DNA from: Verrucomicrobiaceae bacterium
Lineage (GTDB): Bacteria; Verrucomicrobiota; Verrucomicrobiia; Verrucomicrobiales; Verrucomicrobiaceae
Length of the DNA: 64,000 nucleotides
Assembly: GCA_016795485.1 (NCBI GenBank)
Contig: JAEUHM010000027.1
Coordinates: forward strand, 1-64,000
Direction of reading: 5' to 3'
Both the position numbers and the translations under genes were made by a program. The notes beneath the pieces are model-generated. The model had not been told where the DNA came from and searched no databases. It was given only the letters and a program-made list of their open reading frames with translations. Shown here one piece after another: positions 7,506 to 15,747 of the stretch (its first letter is position 1; the number at the start of each line of letters is the position of its first letter).

Positions 7506-8852
7506 CTAAGCGGCTTCTTGGGGGGAGTTATCTTTGAGGTCGTCTTGAAGAATCTTCGTGAGTTCGGCAAGGAGGCCATGAGCCCGATTGTTTTCGCTGA
7601 ACTCTTCAACCTTCGAGACTAACCTTTGAAGGGTCTCTGGGGAAAGGCCCTTTTCCTGAGCGACTTCCGCTTCAAGCTTCCGCAGGCGAGCAGTGTTGCG
7701 TAAGTCGTGCATGGGTAGGCCGGAGTGAGCGTTTACGATGCGGGCGACACCACGACCGTCGTCTGGTTCGCGGGCTGACTTCCAGTATTGCTGAATGAGG
7801 AGTAGCTCTTCATCGCTAATTAGCTTCATTTTGGAAGCATCTTGCAATTTAAGCAACTCTTTGAGCAACATTTTACGGCCTTTCATGATGATAGGGCCAT
7901 TTCCCTCCGTGCCATTCATACGGCGGGTATCCCGCCAGCCGTTGTCTGGGTTCTGGACTTCGAGCAACAGCTCACGGAACTCCAACATCGACTCCATTCT
8001 CTCATCGCCATTGGCCATGAGCCCTTCACTTGCCTTGTCTCGCTCCACCACGGTGCAAGTCCAGCAACCAAAACGCGAGTTACCGCAACTCGGAGTACTC
8101 GTGTCGATATGGATCGGGCATTCTCCGCCCCCCGCGTCTCGGTAGAGCCGGTAAAGCTCCTGATTGCTACCACCCCAAGGGGGGGCATTTTGCAAAAGGT
8201 AGGCCCAGACTTGTTCAGTAGTTAGGTGCTCGATGGGGTTCGACACGTCGACCCTAGGCAGGTCTGGATGACGCCTCAGGCCATTCTTGAGTTCAATGCC
8301 AGCCAGTGTCTGGGAACGACTCGAGCTTTCGCCTCTGCGTGCACCAAGGTGCAAGATTGCTTGGCCTGTCCTCCCAAGAGTTCGTTCTACAAATTGGTTT
8401 ACCGGATCAATTTTCATCCTCTGGGTACACCAACGGAAATGGCGGTTCGGTGGCGGATAACCGCGACCAATCAGGTTCACCCAGAACGTATCAGTGGGTG
8501 GTGGCTTGAGAAGGTGAACCGACACATTGAGGTTCTCCCGTTCGGAATAGCGGCGCATTCGCTCGAGCGTATCTTCGATCATCCCCACGATCGCAGGAAT
8601 CTCTACTCTCGTATCTGTACATAGAACAGATATGGGCTTGGTTCTGCGTTCAACGGATATGGAAGACAACATCCCAAAGATGAGGCCTGCCACCATTGTA
8701 GAGTCCTTCCCTCCACTGAATCCGATTAGCCAGGGACGGGGGTCTGAGAGATATAGGTCGCGAAGGGAGTCTTCGATTTCTTGAAACACCCAGCAGGCAT
8801 AACATCGCGAGGCGTCACACGTCAACACCAACCCCAAGTTGGCCGAGGTCAA
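7506..8852 (-). CDS. dndC: DndC, PAPS reductase-family sulfurtransferase
   Basis: A 448-residue protein of the adenine nucleotide alpha-hydrolase/PAPS reductase family. The PP-loop is SGGKDS (46-51). Cysteines suitable for a 4Fe-4S cluster occur in FRWCTQRM and in the cluster CPIHIDTSTPSCG..GCWTC. DndC receives sulfur from DndA and activates the DNA backbone with ATP. The frame opens with TTG at 8852; a GTG at 8789 would give MFQEIEDSL, which fits the usual DndC N-terminus better, so the true start is uncertain. It is the first gene of the minus-strand operon; the operon promoter should lie in 8853-9107. Confidence 0.92.
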   Translation of the reverse strand: MTSANLGLVLTCDASRCYACWVFQEIEDSLRDLYLSDPRPWLIGFSGGKDSTMVAGLIFGMLSSISVERRTKPISVLCTDTRVEIPAIVGMIEDTLERMRRYSERENLNVSVHLLKPPPTDTFWVNLIGRGYPPPNRHFRWCTQRMKIDPVNQFVERTLGRTGQAILHLGARRGESSSRSQTLAGIELKNGLRRHPDLPRVDVSNPIEHLTTEQVWAYLLQNAPPWGGSNQELYRLYRDAGGGECPIHIDTSTPSCGNSRFGCWTCTVVERDKASEGLMANGDERMESMLEFRELLLEVQNPDNGWRDTRRMNGTEGNGPIIMKGRKMLLKELLKLQDASKMKLISDEELLLIQQYWKSAREPDDGRGVARIVNAHSGLPMHDLRNTARLRKLEAEVAQEKGLSPETLQRLVSKVEEFSENNRAHGLLAELTKILQDDLKDNSPQEAA

Positions 8853-9036
8853 GATCTGGCGGGAAATTAACGGTTTGTTCTAAAAACTACGGTTTTCAGC
8901 TCTAGAGTGGACGAGGGACGGCCCCTCTGGCGAGGTGGAAAAACTGTCCGAGGGTCGCCAACGGCGTTCTGAGGTCAGGGAATGGCCTCCACGTGTGGAG
9001 TTTTGCGCGTGCTGGCCGCGTTTTGTGAGTGGGGAG

Positions 9037-9053
9037 GCAGTCGGGACGACTGC
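9037..9053. repeat. REP-like hairpin (GCAGTCG stem)
   Basis: gcagtcg-gga-cgactgc forms a perfect 7-bp stem with a 3-nt loop. The same hairpin recurs at 10459-10475, and a truncated copy starts at 9963. It is an interspersed palindromic repeat of the REP type, here just upstream of the dnd operon. Confidence 0.7.
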
Positions 9054-9107
9054 ACCACTTTCTAGGCCGGAAGGTGTGGAACGGGGTCGGTGGGAGTGTG
9101 GGGTGCT

Positions 9108-9575
9108 TCAGTTCTCGTCGTAGGTGAAGCCTTCAACGGTGGTGGGTGTTGGCGTTACCATGGGCGATGAGCCCCAGCCGTTGTCGGGCCAAGGGGATGC
9201 AATCCATCCGCTTCCCGACGAACTGGTGGCGGCGGGTGCTAGCGCTACGTCTGAGCCCCAGCCTTGAACGGGAGCGGTGGCGGAGGTTTGGGACTGGGCG
9301 CTGTGATCGGCTGATGATGACTCGGTGCCTGTCCATCCCTGATTGATGAGGAAAGCGGCGATGGTGACGACCAACCAGTTCCTCAACCTGGGCGTGGCTA
9401 GCACATACTCCACTAACTGCACGATGGCGTGCAAGCCTCTGGCGAGGTGCTCAATGCCAGCAGCAATGGCGCGGAACCCTTCAGCATAGTTGCGCCAGAT
9501 CACTGAAGCTTGCATCCTATCCGGCGACTGCTGGCGGTCTTTCCGGTCATTGGCGTCAGGTAGCTCGGTTGGCAT
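9108..9575 (-). CDS. hypothetical single-pass membrane protein
   Basis: I do not recognise this gene. From ATG 9575 (MPTELPDAND) it encodes about 155 residues: a polar N-terminus, an amphipathic helical stretch (about 30-60), a hydrophobic segment WLVVTIAAFLI (about 67-77), then a low-complexity Ser/Thr/Gly/Trp-rich tail with repeated GWGS and GWI patterns. The tail has no visible domain. A longer frame begins at 9611. It faces the dnd operon side but is separated from dndC by 255 bp. It may be a real but lineage-specific gene. Confidence 0.45.
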   Translation of the reverse strand: MPTELPDANDRKDRQQSPDRMQASVIWRNYAEGFRAIAAGIEHLARGLHAIVQLVEYVLATPRLRNWLVVTIAAFLINQGWTGTESSSADHSAQSQTSATAPVQGWGSDVALAPAATSSSGSGWIASPWPDNGWGSSPMVTPTPTTVEGFTYDEN

Positions 9576-9739
9576 GGCTGGATGAGTAAGCGCGCCGGAG
9601 AGGAAATGCAATCTGACTGATCAGAAGCGGGGGAGACGGGGAGATAATGAGACAATCAGACAAGGAGACAGGGGAGTTCTTGGTTCTTGGTTCTTGGTTG
9701 TTGGGGTGAAGGGAGTCCTTTGGCCTGCGGTGACGGCTC

Positions 9740-9756
9740 GGTGAGGACACCTCACC
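9740..9756. repeat. REP-like hairpin (GGTGAGG stem)
   Basis: ggtgagg-aca-cctcacc is a perfect 7-bp stem with a 3-nt loop. Its left flank tggcctgcggtgacg is shared with the different hairpin at 10619-10636, and its right flank ctaccttcc resembles that copy's cctatcttcc. The flanks are conserved while the stem sequence differs. Confidence 0.65.
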
Positions 9757-9844
9757 CTACCTTCCAGCTCCACCTGCTTAACTAGCGCTCAACCACTGCT
9801 CAACCACCGCAAGCCGCCCTGCCAGACATCAGATGCCAGACCGG

Positions 9845-9862
9845 GCGGACATGAGTGTCCGC
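9845..9862. repeat. REP-like hairpin (GCGGACA stem)
   Basis: gcggaca-tgag-tgtccgc is a perfect 7-bp stem with a 4-nt loop, followed by gctcctttt. A degenerate relative (gcggatgagtgttcgc followed by gctcgttt) lies near 10527-10542. Confidence 0.65.
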
Positions 9863-10108
9863 GCTCCTTTTCCAAACCACCGTCAACAATGGTCAACCAC
9901 GTCAACTACCGTAAACCGCCCCCGCGCTCCTTTGCTCAACCGCTGCAACCCGATTCCTGTTCGCAGTCGGGACGACACCAACACACTGGGGCCGAGAAGC
10001 GGAGGTTCTTGGTGCTTTGTTCTTCGTGCCTTGGTGCCTTCGTGTGAGAAGGGTCTGGGGAGCAGGCAGAAGATGCTTGGTGCGGGATGCTCTCCGGCAA
10101 CTTGGGAC

Positions 10109-10422
10109 AGGCGTTCCGAGGTTAAGTTTTTCGATTTCCAGGGTAAGGAGTGGCGTTCCGAAGTTAAGCTTTTCGATTTCCAGGTTCCGGAATGGCGTTC
10201 CGAGGTTAAGCTTTTCGATTTCCAGGTCAAGGAATGGCGTTCCGAGGTTACGGACTGGCACCGCTTGGTTAAGGAACGGCATTTTCTAGTTAAGACATGT
10301 CATGGCTTAGTTACGGAATGGCGTTTCTTGGTTAAGGAATGGCACCGCTTAGTTACGGAATGGCGTTCCGAGGTTCAATTTTTCGATTTCCAGGTTAAGG
10401 AATGGCGTTCCGAGGTTCAGTT
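10109..10422. repeat. 21-bp tandem repeat array, about 15 units
   Basis: The array is built of 21-bp units of the form tggcgttccgaggttaagga plus one base, alternating with units carrying ttcgatttccaggttaagg. Copies of gcgttccg fall at 10111, 10153, 10195 and 10237, exactly 42 bp apart, so pairs of units form a 42-bp higher-order repeat; the central units are single and more diverged. The shared core is ggttaaggaa. Because 21 is a multiple of three, it reads as heptapeptide repeats, but no credible start or domain accompanies it. Confidence 0.85.
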
Positions 10423-10458
10423 TTGTGGACGATAAAGGCTGAGGGAGGATCACTGATC

Positions 10459-10475
10459 GCAGTCGGGACGACTGC
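10459..10475. repeat. REP-like hairpin, second full copy of GCAGTCG type
   Basis: The sequence is identical to the hairpin at 9037-9053, including the following acca. It lies 37 bp after the 21-bp tandem array. Confidence 0.7.
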
Positions 10476-10618
10476 ACCATGTTCTTGGTGCCTTTGTGTC
10501 TTGGTGTGAGGCTTGGTGTTTGTTTTGCGGATGAGTGTTCGCGCTCGTTTGTCGATCAGATACCAGAGACCGCACTGGGGGATGCTCGTGGATGATGTCA
10601 TGTGGCCTGCGGTGACGA

Positions 10619-10636
10619 CGCTTGGAGGACCAAGCG
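10619..10636. repeat. REP-like hairpin (CGCTTGG stem)
   Basis: cgcttgg-agga-ccaagcg is a perfect 7-bp stem with a 4-nt loop, preceded by tggcctgcggtgacga and followed by gccctatcttcc. These flanks are shared with the copy at 9740-9756, although the stems are unrelated in sequence. Confidence 0.65.
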
Positions 10637-10706
10637 GCCCTATCTTCCAGAAGGGGGGGGTGGGAAATGATTGTCAATCGGTGGGTGGCTTGCCAGACTG
10701 GGGTGG

Positions 10707-11915
10707 ATGATGCTGCAACGTAAATGGTGGATCTGTGGGCTGCTTTTGCTGGCTACGACGATTAACTACATGGATCGGGTGACGCTGGCGAATGCGGCGA
10801 CTCGGATCACGACGGAGTTTGGCTTGTCTGAGCAGCAGTATGGGAATCTGGAGTTGGGGTTTGGCTGGGCGTTTGCTGCGGGCTCGCTGATCTTTGGCCT
10901 GCTGGCGGATAGGGTGAGTGTGTGGTGGCTGTATCCCGTGGTGCTGCTGGGGTGGTCTGGGGCGGGCTGGGCTTCTGGGGGAGTGGACTCGGTGGAGAGT
11001 CTGCTGGTGTGTAGGGTGTTGTTGGGTGTTTTTGAGGCGGGGCACTGGCCTTGTGCGCTGAAGACGACGTTTGCCCTGCTGAACCCGGCGGAGAGGACGA
11101 TGGGGAATAGTGTGCTGCAGAGTGGGGCGTCTGTGGGGGCGGTGCTGACTCCGCCGCTGATGCTGTGGCTGATGACGGAGGAGATCTCGACGTGGCGCTA
11201 TGCGTTCCAGGTGGTGGGCGCGGTGGGCTTAGTGTGGATTGTGGCTTGGTTTGCTCTGGTGCGGAGGGAGGACGTGGCAGTGGGGGGAGCGCCGGGGAAA
11301 CGGCAGGTGGGTTCGGTGTGGCCGATCCTGAAGAGCGCGCGGTTCTGGGCGGTGGCGCTGGTGATCTTTGGCGCGCAGACGTGCTGGCATTTGTTCCGGG
11401 TGTGGCTGCCGAAGTTTCTGCAACAGGGGCGTGGCTACTCTGAGGAGATGGCTTTGGGCTTTAGCTCGGTGTACTACATCGCAACGGATGTGGGGTGTCT
11501 TTTGGCGGGGATGCTGTCGCTGTGGCTGGTGAAGCGGGGTATGACGGCCCATGTGTCTAAGCGGCGGGTGTATCTGGTGTGCTGTGTGTTTACTTCTCTG
11601 GCAGTGCTGGTGCCGTGGCTGCCGCAGGGCTGGCTGCTGCTGGGGGTGATCTTGCTGGTGGGGATGGGTGCTCTGGGGCTGTTCCCTTGCTACTATAGCT
11701 TCGTCCAGGAGCTGTCGGATGAGCATGTGGGCAAGCTGACGGGGATCCTGAGTATGTGGGTGTGGGCGGTGACGTCTCCGGTGCATCCGCTGTTCGGCCG
11801 GATGGCGGACCAGACGAAGTCTTACGATCTTGGCATGGCATTTGCGGGCTTGGTCCCTTGGCTGGGCGTGGTCTCTCTCGCTCTGCTCTGGCGTCAGCCT
11901 GCCAAGCAGTCATAA
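10707..11915 (+). CDS. major facilitator superfamily transporter (ACS/hexuronate type)
   Basis: About 402 residues with some 12 hydrophobic segments. TTINYMDRVTLANAA in helix 1 and LLADRVSVWWL in the loop between helices 2 and 3 are typical of the anion:cation symporter branch (hexuronate, glucarate and phthalate transporters). The substrate is not determinable here; sugar acids are a family-based guess. The frame opens at TTG 10671, but ATG 10707 (or 10710) directly precedes the cytoplasmic LQRKWW and has a G-rich stretch upstream, so it is preferred. It stands alone, with an OmpA-like gene following after 70 bp. Confidence 0.85.
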   Translation: MMLQRKWWICGLLLLATTINYMDRVTLANAATRITTEFGLSEQQYGNLELGFGWAFAAGSLIFGLLADRVSVWWLYPVVLLGWSGAGWASGGVDSVESLLVCRVLLGVFEAGHWPCALKTTFALLNPAERTMGNSVLQSGASVGAVLTPPLMLWLMTEEISTWRYAFQVVGAVGLVWIVAWFALVRREDVAVGGAPGKRQVGSVWPILKSARFWAVALVIFGAQTCWHLFRVWLPKFLQQGRGYSEEMALGFSSVYYIATDVGCLLAGMLSLWLVKRGMTAHVSKRRVYLVCCVFTSLAVLVPWLPQGWLLLGVILLVGMGALGLFPCYYSFVQELSDEHVGKLTGILSMWVWAVTSPVHPLFGRMADQTKSYDLGMAFAGLVPWLGVVSLALLWRQPAKQS

Positions 11916-11985
11916 CCTTCTCTCTCGGGGGCAAGAATGGGCTTGCTACCCTGCCCGCCAGGAACGACATGTCTCACGCTTACGA

Positions 11986-13635
11986 ATGAACTTCATGCGC
12001 TCGCGTCATCCTGGCGTATCCGGTGGCAGTTACACTCCTGTCATCTTCATTGTTGCTGGTCTTGCGATCAGCGCTGCGGTGTTTTTTCTCTTCACGCGGA
12101 AGAAGCTGGAAGATCGGCCTGCTGCGGCCACGGCTCCCCTAGCGGCTCAGCAGGGAAACACTGGGTCTGAGGCGAAGAATGCTGCTGGTGGTCAGCCGGG
12201 AAAGGTGGCTGTGACTGCACCTGCGGAACCCACAACTCCACCCAGCGGGACGCCCAATGCGCCTGCAGGATCTGCCATGCAACCGCCAACGGCTCCTGGG
12301 GCAACGAAGACTACGCAAGCAACGGCTCTGGGTTTCGCTAGGCCAGGAGATCTAGGCACGCAAATGGCCCGGGCACTCTCTACGGGGGACATAGCGCAAG
12401 CAGCGAAGATGGCAGCAGCGGGTGATCCATCTCGTGCAACAGAGGCCGAGGCGGTGTTTAAGAAACTGTTTACGGACATGGGTCTGAAGGCTGCCCCAGA
12501 TGACCAAATGAAGATCCTGGGCCAAGTGGGTGATGCGACTCGGCTTTCCATCCCCCTGCTGAAGCCAGGGCAAACGGTGCCAACGATTTCGCTACAAATT
12601 GATGTGGAGAGGGATCCGAAGATGGGATGGAAGATCACGCAGTTCCGCCTGCCTGACGAGCTAGCTCCGGCGATAGCGGCAGCGATGGCGACTCCTGGTG
12701 CACCTGCTTCCACACCGGGGGCTGCTGCGACCTCGTCTACCACAGAGCCTACCGCCGCTGCTCTCGCTGCTGGGGCTAAAATGACGCCTCCAGTTGCTGG
12801 CAGTGCTCCCGCCGGCACCACGCCCGCAACTGCTGGAACAACACCCGCAGCAGCACCGAAGGGTGGCACGCCGCTTTTTGTGGTGGAACAACATGCGGAT
12901 GCGCTTGGGTTCGCGAGCGGCTTCGTCACCTCACTGTTAGGGAGAGACTTCTCGTCAGCGCGTAAGGTGATCGACGAGTCGAAGGTGCCTGTGGAGAAGC
13001 TAGCAGGTCTGTGCATCGTATTTGAAGAGGGTGACTATCAACTGAAGCCGAGCAAGCCGCTGATCATCACGGTGGCGAGCCCGAATGTCTCGTGGGTGAT
13101 CGCGCAAGTGGAGTCTGAGTCATTGCAACAGAGCACGGAGTTTGGCTTGGAGTTGCAGCGTGGAGCAGAGAGTCAGCCGTGGAAGGTGGTGGGCCTGAAC
13201 TTGTCTGAGTTGCTGGGTTCGTTTGCTCAGGTGGCGTCGAAGATTGGTGTGCCTTACACGCCGGTGGTGCAGAACCCAAAGGGCGGCGAGTCGCTGGCGC
13301 TCTACTTTGAGTATGATCAGGCTCAGCTTCACGAGCGCGCGCAGAAGCAACTGCACATCGTGGCGGAACTGCTGAAGTCCAATAGTGCTCGCAAGCTCCG
13401 TATCACAGGCCACACGGACGCTATGGGCACGGACGACTACAACGTGGCGCTGTCACAAGCACGGGCGAAGAGCGTGAAGGAGCAACTGGTAGCGCTGGGT
13501 GTGTCTGTGGATCAAGTCATCACCGAAGGCATGGGGAAGGCTGTCCCGCTGAGCCCTAACCAAAAGGCTGATGGCACGGATGACCCTGAGGGCCGGTCCA
13601 AGAACCGCCGCGCGGAGATATTTCTCGACTTCTGA
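11986..13635 (+). CDS. OmpA-family protein with N-terminal membrane anchor
   Basis: From ATG 11986 about 549 residues: a short N-terminus, one transmembrane segment (about 17-35, VIFIVAGLAISAAVFFLF), an Ala/Pro/Thr-rich linker, a middle region and a C-terminal OmpA domain. The OmpA part shows ALYFEYDQAQL, ITGHTDAMGTDDYN, LSQARAKSV and the end SKNRRAEIFLDF, the normal peptidoglycan-binding pattern. With a TM anchor rather than a beta-barrel, it probably sits in the inner membrane and contacts peptidoglycan. The frame extends upstream to 11830 within the transporter gene, but that part lacks coding character. Confidence 0.85.
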   Translation: MNFMRSRHPGVSGGSYTPVIFIVAGLAISAAVFFLFTRKKLEDRPAAATAPLAAQQGNTGSEAKNAAGGQPGKVAVTAPAEPTTPPSGTPNAPAGSAMQPPTAPGATKTTQATALGFARPGDLGTQMARALSTGDIAQAAKMAAAGDPSRATEAEAVFKKLFTDMGLKAAPDDQMKILGQVGDATRLSIPLLKPGQTVPTISLQIDVERDPKMGWKITQFRLPDELAPAIAAAMATPGAPASTPGAAATSSTTEPTAAALAAGAKMTPPVAGSAPAGTTPATAGTTPAAAPKGGTPLFVVEQHADALGFASGFVTSLLGRDFSSARKVIDESKVPVEKLAGLCIVFEEGDYQLKPSKPLIITVASPNVSWVIAQVESESLQQSTEFGLELQRGAESQPWKVVGLNLSELLGSFAQVASKIGVPYTPVVQNPKGGESLALYFEYDQAQLHERAQKQLHIVAELLKSNSARKLRITGHTDAMGTDDYNVALSQARAKSVKEQLVALGVSVDQVITEGMGKAVPLSPNQKADGTDDPEGRSKNRRAEIFLDF

Positions 13636-13712
13636 TCTGGAAAGGAGTGTGCGGACTGCACACAAGAGCCATCCGTCCTTGCGCGGTGCACCTAGCTGCC
13701 CACACTCGGTGC

Positions 13713-14315
13713 ATGGAACAGGTTCTCGTCGTCTCGCGCTCTCTTTTTGATCAACTCGGTGCTTTTCAAGGCTTTCAGCCTGACGCTGGGCGCTACCTGA
13801 CGGACCTGCTGAACCCTGAGAACAACTTTTTCATGGACCGACCTGCGGCGGAGGAAGACCCGTCCCACAAGCAACTCATTCCTTATTCACTGTTTCATCA
13901 TTCGGGTCGCCTGCTCTGCTACACGCGCGGTGGAAAAGGCGGTGAGAAGCGTCTCCACGCGAAGAAGAGCGTAGGCATAGGAGGCCACATCAATCCCGTG
14001 GATCAAACCCAAGCGCACCTTGGAGAGCAGACGTATAACAATGGAGTGGAGCGCGAGATCACGGAGGAACTACGCATCACGGGCAGCTACAAGCAGAAGG
14101 TGATAGGGCTGATCAATGACGACAGCAACGATGTGGGCCGTGTGCACCTGGGAGTGGTGCACTGGTTTGACCTGGAGTCCGATGATGTGGCATCCAACGA
14201 AGACGCTATTCAAGATCTACAGTTTGTGCCGATCAATGAGCTAGTAACGCGGATAGACGAACTAGAGACTTGGTCTGCCTTTTGCGTGAAGCACGTGGCC
14301 GAGACGAGACCTTGA
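13713..14315 (+). CDS. NUDIX-fold hydrolase-like protein
   Basis: From ATG 13713 (MEQVLVVSR) about 200 residues. A Nudix-like box is visible as GIGGHINPVD followed after an insertion by GVEREITEELRI, which keeps the REXXEE core. The earlier part, with LLCYTRGGKGGEKRLHAKKSVG, resembles a family of stand-alone phosphohydrolase-like NUDIX proteins. Substrate unknown. The upstream in-frame extension to 13647 has no coding look. It sits between the OmpA-like gene and a convergent operon. Confidence 0.78.
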   Translation: MEQVLVVSRSLFDQLGAFQGFQPDAGRYLTDLLNPENNFFMDRPAAEEDPSHKQLIPYSLFHHSGRLLCYTRGGKGGEKRLHAKKSVGIGGHINPVDQTQAHLGEQTYNNGVEREITEELRITGSYKQKVIGLINDDSNDVGRVHLGVVHWFDLESDDVASNEDAIQDLQFVPINELVTRIDELETWSAFCVKHVAETRP

Positions 14316-14332
14316 AGTAGGCACGCTGTGCC

Positions 14333-14866
14333 TCACGCCGCTGTTCCGCCTGTGGAGCCATTGGAAGGCTCGCCGGGCTTGGCGGTGGCATCCTGAGGCA
14401 GTGCAACCACGGTGCCCTGCCCCCCAGTGCCAAGTAGCTTGCGGAACATGCGCTGAGGGAAGGACTGACCTGACTCCTCGCTCTGGATCTGGCTCAGAGC
14501 TTGGCTTTTGGCCAACTCCCACGCCGGAGCAAAGCCAGGCGCGTTGATAAGCATGTGCTTCTCGGCCCTAGCTAGGATCTCCAACTCACGCATCATCTTG
14601 TTATCACTGCGCTCACTGAGACGGGCGATTTGGAGACGGAGATTCTCGTTCTCTTGGGCAAGGCGGCTCTTCTCCTTGCCAGTGTCCTGCATTTGCTTGG
14701 CGTCCAGTTCCAGTTTGTCACTGAGGTGGGTGCGGTAGCGCTTGAACTCGCGCTTGGTCTTCCAATGACTGTAGAGTGAGAGCACCAGGAAGATGACTCC
14801 CAGCAGAAAGCCGAGGAGGAATGTATTGAGTGGAGTGAAAATCTGTTCTGTCAGAGCGGCCAGCAT
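14333..14866 (-). CDS. membrane-anchored coiled-coil protein
   Basis: From ATG 14866 (MLAALTEQIF) about 177 residues: one strong transmembrane segment (FLLGFLLGVIFLVLSLY, about 16-32), then a charged coiled-coil (about 40-110), then a region with EILARAEKHMLINAPGFAPAWELA and a low-complexity Gly/Thr tail. I do not recognise a family. It is the last gene of the minus-strand run starting at xerC/parB and lies 83 bp after the preceding gene. The upstream frame to 15013 overlaps that gene and is unlikely to be coding. Confidence 0.7.
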   Translation of the reverse strand: MLAALTEQIFTPLNTFLLGFLLGVIFLVLSLYSHWKTKREFKRYRTHLSDKLELDAKQMQDTGKEKSRLAQENENLRLQIARLSERSDNKMMRELEILARAEKHMLINAPGFAPAWELAKSQALSQIQSEESGQSFPQRMFRKLLGTGGQGTVVALPQDATAKPGEPSNGSTGGTAA

Positions 14867-14949
14867 GGTGGGACGAGTATTTGCAGGGGGTTGTGGGAGA
14901 ACGTGCGCTGTAAACGTAGCGCGCTCTCGCGGCCTGTCACACGGCAATA

Positions 14950-15747
14950 TCAGGGTTTCACCTTGGGCTTGCGCAAAACTCTGGCTAGGAGGATGCGCTT
15001 CACCTGTAGCCATGGGCTGGTCCCATTGGCTTTAGCGGTGAATATCTGCTCCGTGACATCCTCGGTGATCTCAATGCGCCCCAACCGGAGGAGCAGGTAG
15101 GTCTCTTTGTCCTTAGTTTTCATGTCAGGTGCCACATCACTACGAGCCGTCTTACCGGCAAAGGTGACCTCAACGCTGGCATCTAAAGGCACTTCTGGAC
15201 ATGAATACTCAGCCACGATCTGATAGGTCCCGGCGGCCAGCTTTGATAGCTTCCACGATTGCTCGCCCAACGTCACATAAGAGGCACCTACAGGTCCAGG
15301 ATTGATCGTCTCATTGGGATCAAGGGAGAACACTTGGCCGGGAATCTGGCCCGTAGCGAGGAGTGACTTACCCGTTTCCACGCGGGTCTGTGGAGGCTCC
15401 ACGATTCCGTTTCCGACCGTCACCAAACGAGTGATCTTCGAAATCTCCGCCGCATACGCTGCCTTCTCTGTCTCGCTCAATGCCGCCGTTTGGGCTGCCT
15501 TCAAGTCAATGAGATACTGGTCGATCAGCTTCCGGTGCCGCTTCTGAAGGGCGTCCCGGTACGTTTGCTCCAACTGCTCCAACCGCCCCGGTGCCTGAGT
15601 CGATTCTGGAGACACGGAGGCAGCTTGAGACGCAGAACCAGTGCCCGTAGCCGGAGAGGCGGGCACAGGTGGGGCAATCTGAGCCATAAGCGCGTCCGCA
15701 CATGTCATCATCAAGGCTAACAACCAAGAACCGTATTTATTTGCCAC
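14950..15747 (-). CDS. secreted coiled-coil/beta-sandwich protein
   Basis: From GTG 15747 about 265 residues. GGAGG lies 11 nt upstream, which decides this start over the frame's first codon at 15786. An N-terminal signal-like segment (LLALMMTCADALMA) is followed by a Ser/Thr/Pro-rich stretch, a coiled-coil (LEQLEQTYRDALQKRHRK) and a C-terminal beta-rich part with WKLSKLAAGTYQIVAEYSC and LLLRLGRIEI. This last part resembles the WTLPDLPPGGYEVVLRY segment of the neighbouring gene at 17260. It overlaps the preceding gene by 11 bp. Function unknown. Confidence 0.75.
   Translation of the reverse strand: MANKYGSWLLALMMTCADALMAQIAPPVPASPATGTGSASQAASVSPESTQAPGRLEQLEQTYRDALQKRHRKLIDQYLIDLKAAQTAALSETEKAAYAAEISKITRLVTVGNGIVEPPQTRVETGKSLLATGQIPGQVFSLDPNETINPGPVGASYVTLGEQSWKLSKLAAGTYQIVAEYSCPEVPLDASVEVTFAGKTARSDVAPDMKTKDKETYLLLRLGRIEITEDVTEQIFTAKANGTSPWLQVKRILLARVLRKPKVKP

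Larger units (their letters stand above)
9576..10706. other. 1.1-kb gene-poor region with hairpins and tandem repeats
   Basis: No supported gene. It contains several REP-like hairpins (9740-9756, 9845-9862, 10459-10475, 10619-10636), a 21-bp tandem array (10109-10422) and repeated phrases such as cttggtgcctttgtgtcttg. An open frame spans 9833-10435, but its second half simply translates the array into 7-residue repeats and its first half looks like non-coding sequence. Confidence 0.65.

Noticed and set aside
254-8852. BREX or DISARM defence system
   Set aside because: No PglZ, PglX/methyltransferase, DrmA/B or phospholipase D gene is visible; the PAPS-reductase-like, SMC-like and DGQHR proteins fit Dnd instead.
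10109-10422. CRISPR array
   Set aside because: Units are directly adjacent without unique spacers, drift in sequence, and no cas gene is present; the same holds for 24107-24274 and 40264-40605.
9833-10435. Open frame of 200 codons through the 21-bp array
   Set aside because: The C-terminal half only translates the repeats as heptads and the N-terminal half has no coding look; it also spans a REP-like hairpin.
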